A stretch of 64,000 bases of DNA from Amycolatopsis taiwanensis DSM 45107. GTDB lineage: Bacteria > Actinomycetota > Actinomycetes > Mycobacteriales > Pseudonocardiaceae. Below, piece by piece: positions 32,983 to 41,800 of the stretch. A model generated the notes under the pieces. The model was given only the letters and a program-made list of their open reading frames with translations. It did no database searches and was not told the origin of the DNA. The stretch covers positions 21,065 through 85,064 of the forward strand of contig NZ_JAFB01000040.1 of NCBI RefSeq assembly GCF_000519205.1. Reading direction: 5' to 3'. Every line of letters starts with the position of its first letter. The stretch's first letter is position 1. The translations under genes were made by a program, and so were the position numbers.

Positions 32983-32983
32983 G

Positions 32984-33022
32984 GGGGTCTAGCCGGGGTG
33001 TGGGGGCGGAGCCCCTACAACG
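32984..33022. repeat. REP-like G-rich element, degenerate copy
   Basis: GGGGGTCTAGCCGGGGTGTG and then GGGGGCGGAGCCCC form a hairpin of the same type as at 25836 and in the AfsR-like gene. It lies after the response-regulator stop, before a convergent gene, and may act as terminator. Confidence 0.5.
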
Positions 33023-33071
33023 CAAGGCCTCGCCCCCAGCCGAGGCGCCGGGTCCCGACAGAACAGCACCG

Positions 33072-33998
33072 TCACTTGTTGGCGTCCGCGACCTGGAGAG
33101 CGACCCGCTCGATCGCCTGGACGGCGATATCGGGCTGCTCAAGGTAGATGTAGTGCTCGCTGTTCGTCGCGGTGCTCAACGTGCTGTGGCTGGACAGCGC
33201 AAGCCACTTGCGCTGGCCTTCGGCCCACGACTGCTCCAGGGCCGGCCCGTAGTCGGGAACGGCCGCGAGGTACTGCTTCCCGTGCTGGATCACCTCGACC
33301 GGGATGTTCCCGGCGGAGCCGACCGGCCCGTCGGGGGTCACGAGCTTCTCCGGGCTGTCCCCCCGGAATACGGCGAGGGTCTGATCCCGCAGCTCGGCCG
33401 CCATTCCGGTGGCGGATTCCGGCACGTCCTTCTTGAGGTCAGCGCTCTGCGTCGGCGAGGTGGCGTCCATCAGGACCAACCCCTTGACCTTGTCCTGGTG
33501 CTCGGGCGCGTACCGGCCGGCGATCAGCCCGCCGAGCGAATGCCCGGCCAGGACGACCGGAGCGTTGCCGGCGACCTGGTCGATCACCCCGGTCAGCACC
33601 TTCCCGGTGTCTTCGAACGACTGTGGCCCGTCGGGCTGGTCGCTGGCGCCCGCGCCGAGCCGGTCGTAGGAGCAGACCGCGTCCTTCTCGCTCAGGGTCT
33701 TCTGCAGGTCCGCCATCTTGTCCAGCGCGTCCCCTCCGCCGTGCAGCAGGATGACGACCGGCTTGCCTTCCGTCCGGCTACCGGAGCAGGAGACATTCAC
33801 CGACTTGCCGTTGACCTGGATCTTCTTGGTGCCGGCGAACGAGCTGTTGTCGTTCGCCGGGTTCGCGGCGGCGGTGGTGCTACCGCTCGCGGGCGGTTGC
33901 GGGCTCTCCTCCGGGGCTTCGTCGCAGCCCGTCAGCACCACACCGAGCGCGGCGCAGCACAGGCCGATCGCAGCGGATACCTTGCCGTTGCGGGTCAT
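33072..33998 (-). CDS. Lipoprotein alpha/beta hydrolase
   Basis: 308 residues. A lipoprotein signal peptide ends in the lipobox VVLTGC (Cys25), so the enzyme is anchored outside the membrane. The fold is shown by VVILLHGGGDALDKM (oxyanion His-Gly), the nucleophile elbow VVLAGHSLGGLIAG (Ser about 154), VLMDATSPT and a late His in WLALSSHSTLST. A Pro/Ser/Thr-rich linker (EESPQPPASGSTTAA) follows the lipidated Cys. Substrate unknown; esterase, lipase or peptidase roles are all possible. Confidence 0.85.
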   Translation of the reverse strand: MTRNGKVSAAIGLCCAALGVVLTGCDEAPEESPQPPASGSTTAAANPANDNSSFAGTKKIQVNGKSVNVSCSGSRTEGKPVVILLHGGGDALDKMADLQKTLSEKDAVCSYDRLGAGASDQPDGPQSFEDTGKVLTGVIDQVAGNAPVVLAGHSLGGLIAGRYAPEHQDKVKGLVLMDATSPTQSADLKKDVPESATGMAAELRDQTLAVFRGDSPEKLVTPDGPVGSAGNIPVEVIQHGKQYLAAVPDYGPALEQSWAEGQRKWLALSSHSTLSTATNSEHYIYLEQPDIAVQAIERVALQVADANK

Positions 33999-34226
33999 GA
34001 TGTCCTCCTTCGCGGGATCCGCAACCCAAGTGCTGCGGCCGCTGGGAAAACTACGGCTTTCCGGGCCCGGAAATCATCACCATGCAGTGGACACTCGCGC
34101 GTAGCTCTCACGGGGGACAGATTCTCGACTCTCGACCTTCCGCTCGGGCGTCCACTTGCGACCGTCGTCCCCGGCCGGTTTCCCGGCCCGCGTCCGGACA
34201 TCCTCGCCCACCGCAACGTGTCCGGG

Positions 34227-34607
34227 TCAGGGGCGTGGCATGGCTTCGGCGTCTTGGTGGTCGACCATTTCCACCCGTTCCCGCCGGATCCTTTCCATGC
34301 CCCAACGGCCAAGCGGCCCGAGGGCGGCGTTGAGGGATCGGCCCTGTTCGGTGAGGGAGTACTCAACGCGCGGGGGAACCTCGGCGTAGACGTGCCGGTG
34401 AACCAGGCCGTCTTCTTCCATTTCGCGTAGATGCTGAGTGAGCATCTTCTCGCTCACTCCGGGAAGGCCACGGCGCAGTTCGGCGAACCGCCGGACATGG
34501 TGGGCGTCGAGCTCCCAGAGGATCAGGCCCTTCCATTTGCCGCTGACCACGTCGAGCGCGGCATCGATGCCGCAGATGTAGGGCCCCTGCCTCGGCGCCT
34601 TGACCAT
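34227..34607 (-). CDS. HxlR family transcriptional regulator
   Basis: 126 residues, a winged-helix protein: CGIDAALDVVSGKWKGLILW, then RRFAELRRGLPGVSEKMLTQ and HLREMEEDGLVHRHVYAEVP. The Cys12 of the YICGID element is a redox- or electrophile-sensing position in some HxlR proteins. It is divergent from the imine-reductase-like gene, and a perfect HxlR-type dyad lies in the 116-base gap. Confidence 0.9.
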   Translation of the reverse strand: MVKAPRQGPYICGIDAALDVVSGKWKGLILWELDAHHVRRFAELRRGLPGVSEKMLTQHLREMEEDGLVHRHVYAEVPPRVEYSLTEQGRSLNAALGPLGRWGMERIRRERVEMVDHQDAEAMPRP

Positions 34608-34618
34608 GCCGCCTCCTC

Positions 34619-34636
34619 ACTTACCAAAAGGTAAGT
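34619..34636. promoter_or_regulatory. ACTTACC-AAAA-GGTAAGT operator for the HxlR regulator
   Basis: A perfect inverted repeat with 7-bp arms and an AAAA centre, 11 bases upstream of hxlR. TTACC-N4-GGTAA is the common HxlR-family site. A second inverted repeat, GAAGTA (34641) and TACTTC (34656), lies next to it towards the oxidoreductase gene. Confidence 0.65.
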
Positions 34637-34723
34637 ACCGAAGTAAATAGTCTGTACTTCCCGATTCTACGGACATGGCCGAGGATCAACGTGCAACGGA
34701 TCTGAAGAAGGGAACCTCTCTCG

Positions 34724-35623
34724 ATGGCGCACTCCGGCGAAACCTCGGTCACGGTGATCGGTCTCGGGCCGATGGGCCAGGCGATGACCCGAACCTGGCT
34801 TGGTGCCGGGCATCCGGTCACGGTCTGGAACCGCACGCCGAGCCGCGCCGCCGCCCTCGTCGCGGAGGGCGCCACCCGAGCGGCGACCCCCGCCGACGCC
34901 GTGGCGGCCAGTGACCTGGTGATTCTCAGCCTGACCGACTACCAGGCGATGTACGACGTCCTCGACGGCGCGACCCGGTCACTGTCGGGACGCACGATCG
35001 TCAACCTGAGCTCCGACACGCCCGACCGCACCCGCGAGGCGGCAACCTGGGCCGCCAAGCACGGGGCGACGTTCCTGACCGGCGGGGTGATGATTCCGGC
35101 GCCGATGGTCGGCACGAAGGAGGCGTACGTCTACTACAGCGGACCTGAAGCCGTTCTCGACCGGCACCGCACCACACTGGCTCGAATCGGTGTCCCACGC
35201 TATCTCGGCGAGGACCCCGGCCTCGCTCAACTGATGTACCAGGCGAACCTCGACGTGTTCCTGTCCACCCTTTCGGCGCTGCTGCACGCCACCGCGCTGA
35301 TGGGAACGGCCGGGTTCACCGCCACCAAGGCGCTGCCCGAACTGCTCGACACCATCCGGGGCGTCCCGGCCATGCTCGAAGCCGGTGGGCCGGCCGGGCC
35401 CAGGATCGACGCCGGAGAACACCCCGGAACGCTGAGCACGGTGACCATGATGGACGCCACCGCCGATCACATCGTCACCACCAGCGAGGCCGCCGGCATC
35501 GACCTTGCCCTGCCGAAGGCCGTCCAGGCGCACTACGCGCGCGCGATCGCCGACGGCCACGGCGCCGACAACTGGACCCGGATCATCGACGGCATCCGGT
35601 CCCCACGACCGGAAACCCGGTGA
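34724..35623 (+). CDS. NAD(P)-dependent imine-reductase/beta-hydroxyacid-dehydrogenase-like protein
   Basis: 299 residues. The Rossmann motif GLGPMGQAMTRTWLGAGH (13 onwards) is followed by TVWNRTPSRAAALV, whose Asn-Arg pair prefers NADP. GGVMIPAPMVGTKEAYVYYS matches the central signature of imine reductases rather than that of 3-hydroxyisobutyrate dehydrogenases, which carry a catalytic Lys there. The C-terminal half is the helical dimer domain (MYQANLDVFLSTLSALLHAT). ATG 34724 is preceded by GAAGAAGG at 11-18 bases. The divergent HxlR protein probably regulates it. Confidence 0.85.
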   Translation: MAHSGETSVTVIGLGPMGQAMTRTWLGAGHPVTVWNRTPSRAAALVAEGATRAATPADAVAASDLVILSLTDYQAMYDVLDGATRSLSGRTIVNLSSDTPDRTREAATWAAKHGATFLTGGVMIPAPMVGTKEAYVYYSGPEAVLDRHRTTLARIGVPRYLGEDPGLAQLMYQANLDVFLSTLSALLHATALMGTAGFTATKALPELLDTIRGVPAMLEAGGPAGPRIDAGEHPGTLSTVTMMDATADHIVTTSEAAGIDLALPKAVQAHYARAIADGHGADNWTRIIDGIRSPRPETR

Positions 35624-35681
35624 CCCGCACCGTCCGGCCCCGAGCTTGACTGCTTCTCCTGGTCACAGTTGACTTTCAGGG

Positions 35682-36542
35682 GTGCGGACCGTGACTTCCG
35701 GGGACATCGACCTGGCCGTGTACGAGCAGGGCCCCGCCGAGGCGCCGGCCGTGGTGCTCGTACACGGTTACCCCGACACCCATGCCGTGTGGGACGAGGT
35801 GGCACAGGCGCTGTCCGAGCGGTTCCGCGTGGTGCGCTACGACGTCCGCGGTGCCGGTGCCTCCGACGCCCCGCGCGCCACCGACGCCTACCGCCTGGAG
35901 CACCTCAAGAACGACCTGTTCGCGGTCATCGACGCGGTGAGCCCCGGCGAGCCGGTGCACCTCGTGGGGCACGACTGGGGCTCGATCCAGGCGTGGGAAG
36001 CGGTGACCGAGCCGCACTCGGGCAAGCGGATCGCGTCCTTCACCTCGATCTCCGGGCCCTGCCTCGACCATTTCGCCTACTGGGCCCGCCGCAACCGTGG
36101 GCGGCCACGGATGCTCAAGCAGTTGCTGCATTCCTGGTACATAGCGGCATTCCAGGTGCCGGTGGTGCCCGAGCTGGTCTGGCGCACGGCGGGAACCTGG
36201 TGGCCGGTATACCTCCGCGTGTTCGAAGGCGTCCGGCGGGCCGGCCATCCCGCGCCCACCGTCGCACGGGACGCGGCGCGCGGGCTTTCGCTGTACCGGG
36301 CCAATTTCCGGGGAATCCTGGGTAGCCCACGCGAACGGCGCACCGACGTGCCCGTCCTCGTCATCACGCTGCTGAAAGACCGTTACCTGACAGCCGCGTC
36401 CACCGAAGGGCTCGAGCGCTGGGTTACCCGGCTGTGGCGCCGCCGGCTGTTCGCCGGCCACTGGTCCGCGCTGTTGGGCAACGGCGCTACCGTCGCCCGC
36501 ATGATCAGCGAGCTGATCGACGACATCCAGGGTGGCCCGTAG
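35682..36542 (+). CDS. Epoxide-hydrolase-like alpha/beta hydrolase
   Basis: 286 residues. VVLVHGYPDTHAVWDEVAQA holds the oxyanion HGYPD motif and VHLVGHDWGSIQAWEAV the nucleophile elbow with Asp, as in epoxide hydrolases and haloalkane dehalogenases. The cap domain and a late Asp/His pair (LVITLLKDRYL; GHWSALLG) complete the triad. GTG 35682 or 35691 are both possible. It follows the imine-reductase-like gene by 58 bases in the same direction, but no functional link is evident. Confidence 0.83.
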   Translation: MRTVTSGDIDLAVYEQGPAEAPAVVLVHGYPDTHAVWDEVAQALSERFRVVRYDVRGAGASDAPRATDAYRLEHLKNDLFAVIDAVSPGEPVHLVGHDWGSIQAWEAVTEPHSGKRIASFTSISGPCLDHFAYWARRNRGRPRMLKQLLHSWYIAAFQVPVVPELVWRTAGTWWPVYLRVFEGVRRAGHPAPTVARDAARGLSLYRANFRGILGSPRERRTDVPVLVITLLKDRYLTAASTEGLERWVTRLWRRRLFAGHWSALLGNGATVARMISELIDDIQGGP

Positions 36543-36569
36543 CGACCCCCAACGACCCCCTTCAGCCGC

Positions 36570-37037
36570 TCACACGCCGCCATCCGTGGCTTTCAGGTGC
36601 TCGAAGATCTTGTGGCTCAACCGGCCGAGTTCGACGAACTCCTCCTCGTCCAGCGCATCGAGCACGCCCTCGCGGATGGCTTTGAAATAGCCCGGCTCCA
36701 CGCGCTCAAGGAACTCCACGCCCTCCTCGGTCAGCACCGCATACAGTCCGCGACGATCGGTCGGGTGCTGCTCCCGCCTGACCAGCCCGAGACCGGCCAA
36801 CCGGGTGATGCGATAGTTCAGGCGGCTACCCGGAGAGAACAGGGTGGCGGCCAACTCGCCCATTCTCATCCGGTGCGCGGGCGCCGCACGAAGCTGGTAA
36901 AGGATCTCGTATTCGGGGTGTGAGACACCCGCGTCGCGGTGCAGGTGCCGCTCCAAGGCGCGCTCGACAAGCGTGTGGGCATTGAGGAAACCGACCCACG
37001 CGTGGCGCTGTTCGTCAGACAACCAATGCTCTCCCAT
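36570..37037 (-). CDS. MarR family transcriptional regulator
   Basis: 155 residues. Winged helix: HPEYEILYQLRAAPAHRMRM, then GELAATLFSPGSRLNYRITR and LAGLGLVRREQHPTDRRGLY, where DRRG is the wing tip typical of MarR. ATG 37037 is the start of homology; the longer frame upstream is not supported. It is convergent with the hydrolase gene. Its promoter must lie at the edge of the long repeat array 3. Confidence 0.88.
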   Translation of the reverse strand: MGEHWLSDEQRHAWVGFLNAHTLVERALERHLHRDAGVSHPEYEILYQLRAAPAHRMRMGELAATLFSPGSRLNYRITRLAGLGLVRREQHPTDRRGLYAVLTEEGVEFLERVEPGYFKAIREGVLDALDEEEFVELGRLSHKIFEHLKATDGGV

Positions 37038-37169
37038 CACCCGAAAGAGTATCGGTCGATGATATTCGACAGAATCCGGTCTGGGTGAATAGTATTGCCT
37101 CCGGAAACCATCCGTGACCATATTGGCATATCGACAACAATCCCGTCCCCGTCCTACCTCCCTCCCTGC

Positions 37170-37865
37170 CCATGTTTCTCGGTTCAGACCTCACGATTCT
37201 GGGTCCAGACCTCAACCTTTCCGGCTCAAGCCCGCATACGCGGTCCAGTCCTCCATCCTCCTCCGTCGTCCCCCGTCGTCCCCGATTCCTCGGACATGTC
37301 CCCGCCCCAGGAACCTGTGTCCCCGCCTCAAGCCCGCGTGTCCCCGCTTCAAGCCACCGAGTTCCCGGCCCAAGCCACCGAGTTCCCGGACCAGGAAGGC
37401 GAGTTCCCGGTTCGGGAAGGCGAGTTCCCGGCTCACGCCGCCAAGTTCCCGGACCAGGAAGGCGAGTCCCCGGTTCGGGAAGGCGAGTTCCCGGCTCACG
37501 CCGCCGAGTTCCCGGCCCAGGCCGCCGAGTTCTCGGTTCCGGCATCCGTGTCCCCGGCTCAGGCATCCGTGTTCCCGATTCCGGCGCGCATGTCCCCGGC
37601 CCAGGCACCCGTGTCCCCGATTCCGGCGAGCGAGTTCTCCGTTCCGGTCTGCTTGCCTGTCCCGGCCATTCTCAGGATCACTACCGGAATTTCCGGGAGT
37701 TCTGTCCGTCTCTCTGTCCGATCAGGACCGTCCTTTTGTTCCCACACGGCTGTCCAGAACCGGGAACTCACAGGCCAGAACCCCGAACTCGCGCGCCTGG
37801 GCCGGGAACTCGCGGGCCTGGAGCGGGGACTCGCGGGCCTGGAGCGGGGACACGCGCGGTGGGGA
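37170..37865. repeat. 21-bp repeat array 3, the largest (about 25 units)
   Basis: From about 37170 degenerate units give way to 17 clear 21-bp units (37295-37651), such as CGAGTTCCCGGCTCACGCCG and CGTGTCCCCGGCTCAGGCAT. After a 100-base non-repeat gap, five inverted units follow (37753-37859; CCTGGAGCGGGGACTCGCGG type). A three-unit block starting at 37389 is duplicated 63 bases later at 37452 with two changes, showing recent expansion. The array fills the space between the divergent marR and purC genes and ends 40 bases before purC. Confidence 0.93.
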
Positions 37866-37900
37866 CGGGAGGCCCGCGGGGCCGACTTAGGATGGGGCGC

Positions 37901-38731
37901 ATGAAGCGCATCCACGGCGGCAAGGTCCGGGACCTCTACCAGGACGGGGACGACGTCCTGCTGGTGGCCTCGGACCGGGTCTCGATCTACGACGTCGTTC
38001 TGCCCACCCGGATCCCGGACAAGGGCGCACTGCTGACCCAGCTGTCGCTGTGGTGGTTCCAGCACCTCACCGACCTCGTGCCCAACCACGTGATCTCCGG
38101 CACGGACGTGCCCGCCGAGTTCGCCGGCCGCGCCATCCGGTGCAAGCCGCTGAGGATGCTGCAGGTCGAGTGCATCGCCCGCGGGTACCTCGCCGGGCTC
38201 GGGCTGCGGGAGTACCGCGAGCACGGCACGGTCTCCGGGGTCAGGCTGCCGCCCGGCCTTCAGGAGGGCAGCAAGCTCCCCGAGCCCATCTTCACGCCCA
38301 CCACGAAGGCCACCGAGGGGCACGACGAGTTCATGACCTTCGACGACCTGGTGAAACAGGAGGGTCGTGAGACCGCCGAGCGGTTGCGTGAACTGACGCT
38401 GGAGGTGTACCGCAAGGGTGCCGAGCACGCGGCCGAGCGGGGCCTCATCGTGTCCGACACCAAGTTGGAGTTCGGCTGGGACTCCGCCGGGGTGCTGACG
38501 CTGGGCGACGAGGTGCTCACCTCCGACTCTTCCCGGTACTGGCCCGCCGACGAGTGGCAGCCGGGACGGCCGCAGTACTCCTTCGACAAGCAGGTCGTGC
38601 GCGACTGGGCGACCGGGACCGGCTGGGACAAGACCCCGCCCGGCCCCGAACTGCCGGCGGAGATCATCGACACGACGCGCCGTCGCTACATCGAGGTCTA
38701 CGAACGCATCACCGGCCAAACCTGGAGCTGA
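37901..38731 (+). CDS. purC: Phosphoribosylaminoimidazole-succinocarboxamide synthase (SAICAR synthase)
   Basis: 276 residues; joins aspartate to CAIR with ATP in purine synthesis. Landmarks: GGKVRDLYQDGDDVLLVASD, RVSIYDVVLPTRIPDKG, RPLKMLQVECIARGYLAG-type segment (here KPLRMLQVECIARGYLAGLG), and VSDTKLEFGW holding the catalytic/Mg region. ATG 37901 begins the homology; ATG 37892 would add three residues. The start lies just after repeat array 3, which makes the array part of, or very close to, its promoter. The purC gene stands alone here, away from other pur genes. Confidence 0.95.
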   Translation: MKRIHGGKVRDLYQDGDDVLLVASDRVSIYDVVLPTRIPDKGALLTQLSLWWFQHLTDLVPNHVISGTDVPAEFAGRAIRCKPLRMLQVECIARGYLAGLGLREYREHGTVSGVRLPPGLQEGSKLPEPIFTPTTKATEGHDEFMTFDDLVKQEGRETAERLRELTLEVYRKGAEHAAERGLIVSDTKLEFGWDSAGVLTLGDEVLTSDSSRYWPADEWQPGRPQYSFDKQVVRDWATGTGWDKTPPGPELPAEIIDTTRRRYIEVYERITGQTWS

Positions 38732-38771
38732 AGCCACGCCGTGAAAGCCGCCGCGAGCCGGCTGGTGAGCG

Positions 38772-38820
38772 CATGAGTGGCCCGTTCGTGCCGAATTTCG
38801 ACAGTGACGGGTCACTCATG
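38772..38820. repeat. Dispersed hairpin element, copy 2
   Basis: CATGAGTGGCCCGTTCGTG (38772-38790) and CAGTGACGGGTCACTCATG (38802-38820) form an imperfect hairpin, related base by base to the element at 13896. Again it lies between convergent genes (purC and the LGFP protein). Probable bidirectional terminator. Confidence 0.65.
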
Positions 38821-38830
38821 ACGCAACGGG

Positions 38831-41800
38831 CTACCAGCGGCGGTCGACCACGGTCCCGTTCGGATACCACTGGATGTAGCCGAACTGGAAGTTGTTCCGG
38901 CGGCCACCGTCGAAGGCGAACTCACCCGAGGTCGGGTAGCCCAGGTAGGAGCGTTCCCACCCGAGTGCCGCCCACCGGGCCCGGATCGCGCCGTAGATTT
39001 CCTGCGCACCGGTCGAAGGCGTGAAGTAGATCGACGAATCCTTGTTGAAGTGGTTGTACTTCCCGACCCCGTCGGGAGCCGTGTTCTCGTCGGTCGTCGG
39101 ATAACCGAGCCCGGTCTCCCAGCCCAGCGCGGCCCACTTGTCCCGGATCGCGCCCTTGATCGACCACGCTCCGGTGGACGGTGTCCAGTAGATGGAAGCC
39201 GAGTTGCTGAAGTGGTTGTACTTCCCGACCCCGTCCGGAGCCGTGAACTCATCGGTCGTCGGATAACCGAGCCCGGTCTCCCACCCGAGCGAAGCCCACT
39301 TCGCCCGGATCGACCCCTGGATCGACCACGCGCCCGACGAGGGTGACCAGTAGATCGATGCACCGTCGGCCCGCGAGAAGTGGTTGAACCGGCCGATCCC
39401 GTCCGGCGTCACCAACTCATCCGTGGTCGGGTACCCGAGCGGCCCCGTTTCCCAGCCGAGCGAAGCCCACTTCGCCCGGATCGACCCCTGGATCGCCCAC
39501 GCCTTGGTCGTGGGTGTCCAGTAGATCGATGCACCGTCGGCCCGCGAGAAGTGGTTGAACCGGCCGATCCCGTCCGGCGTCACCAACTCGTCGGTGGTCG
39601 GGTACCCGAGCCCGCTCGCCGGTCCACCGAGCGCCTTGTAGTGGGCAAGGATGTCACCGCCCATGGCGTGCGCACCGGATTCCGCGGACCAGTAGATCGA
39701 GCCGCCCCGGAAGTCCTGCGCCATGCCGCCGCCCGCGGTCGGGTACTCGGCGGAAACAGGGTCGCTGAGGTACGAGCCGCGCGCACCACCGAGCTTGTTG
39801 TAGTAGTCGGTGATCGGGTCGGTGTTCCCGTTGAGAGTCACGTATTGCGCGCCGACGCCGTCATTGCCGGTCACCTCGTAGGTAAGGGTCGCCGGGTACG
39901 CGTCGGTGGGAGTGAACGTGACGGGTACCTGCAACTCGTCGCCGGGCGGGATCACCTGGCCCTCGGCGAGCGGGGAACTCGACGTGAACACTCCGGCCGG
40001 CGCCTTCGCCTTGGTGATCGTCAGCGGCACCGTTCCGGTGTTGGCCACGGTGAACGACTTGGTCACCGACTGGCCGGGCAGCACCGTGTGGAAGTCCAGC
40101 ACCGTCGGCTCGAGCGCCAGCTCGGGCTGGCCGGTGAGGGCGATTCCGTTGAGCGGCACGGTGACCGAGCCCTGGTCGCTGGTCACCGCGATCTCCGAGC
40201 TTTCGCTCACGCCGGTGTCCGTGCCGTTCGTCGGCTGGTAGGTGACCGTGACGGTCATCGTCGCGCCGGGCTGGATGACGGTGCCCGCCGGCGGCAGGTT
40301 CGTCGCGGTGAACGAACCGCTCGGCGCGGTCGCGCCGCTGATCGTCTCGGGGGTGGTCCCGGTGTTCACGATCCCGACGCTGAGTTCCTTGGCCGCGCCC
40401 GTGCGCACCTGACCGAAGTCGAGCGACGGCGGGCTGGCGCCGAGTCCGGGTTGTGTGCCGAAGCCGTGCAGGTCGAGGGAGGCGCTGCCGGCGCTGGTGC
40501 CGAAGGTAAGGCTGCCGGTGGCGCCACCCCACGTGGCCGGGCTGAAGGTCACCGGGACCGAAAGCGTTTGCCCCTTGGTCAAGGTCGCCGGGGCGGACAG
40601 CGTCGCGGCGAACGGCGCATCGGCGGTCACGCTGTTGACGGTCAGGTCCCGATTCGCGGTGACCACGACGTTCGCGCTCGCGGTATCGCCGACCGCGGCC
40701 GAGCCGAAGTCATATGGTTTCGTGGCCAGCACGGCGGTCGTCGGCCGGCCGAAGCCGAGCACCTTGCCGTCGCGCGTGCCGACGTAAACCCGGCCGCCGT
40801 CGGTGGCGGGCACGGCGAACTTGACCGCGGTCCCGATCGGCGCGGAGTACCGCATCTTCAGCACGCCGTTGACCGGCACCGGGTCGTACGCCCGCAACTG
40901 CGCGCCCGCCCCCGTCGGGCCGGTGCTGTAAACGACCCAGACCAGCGCGGAACCGGAGGTGGTGCCGCTCGAGGTGATCACCGGGGACCCGGAGGTGTAG
41001 CCGAATTTTTCGGCGCTCATGCCGACCTGGGTCAGCGACGGTCCTTGGGACGAATACTTCAGCGCCCGCAGCGGGCCGCTGTTGCCCACTACGTACACAT
41101 AACCGCCGTCGCCGCCCCAGAACCCGGGCCTGCCCCAGACGCCCTCGAACGGCCCGGTCATGCCGACAACCGCGTCCCCGCCGGTCGGCCCCTGCGCGGC
41201 GCCACCCAGATGGTCGGCGTCGAGCAGGTAGATCCGGCCGTCCTTGCCGACTTCGACGACCAGGTGCGGGTGCGCGGTGGTACCGAACGAAGGCGGCAGC
41301 GCCATCGGCCCACCGGAGCCGAGGTCGGCGTCATCCTGGTTGAGGGCGGTGTTGTCGTGCGGGCTGAAGAAACTCTGCGCGCTCAGGGAGCCGTCGTCGT
41401 TGACCGCGAGACGCACGACGGATTCGCCGAGGGTCTGCGGTGGCGCGTCGCCGGGTCCGGGCGCGGGCGCGACACCGTTGCCGGTGGCGAAGATGATCCG
41501 CCCCGGCCCGTCGGAGACCAGACCCGAACCCGACTGCCAGATGCCGCCTTCGTCGGAGAGGCCGGCTTCCGTGGCCCACATCGTGGTTTGCTTGCCGGTG
41601 CTCGCGTTCACGCCGACGACGTAGCCGACGTAGGGCGTGTAGTCGCAGTGGCTGGCGAATCCGGCGTAGACCACCCCGTCCAGCAATAGAAGTCCGGGGC
41701 GCTGCATCGCCGTCATGGGGTTGAACGGCACCCCCGGGTTGTTGGTCGGCGCGCCCTTGATCGTGGTGGGGAAGCCGTCTCGCTCGGCACCCGTCGCCGC

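Noticed and set aside
37095..37904. Long Pro/Arg/Ser-rich open frames across the 21-bp arrays in several frames
   Set aside because: A 21-bp period keeps every frame open; there is no ribosome-binding site, no stable codon bias and frames on both strands are equally open.
39380..41689. 769-codon plus-strand frame opposite the LGFP protein
   Set aside because: Arg/Gly/His-rich shadow with no domain; the minus strand encodes signal peptide, propeller and LGFP repeats.
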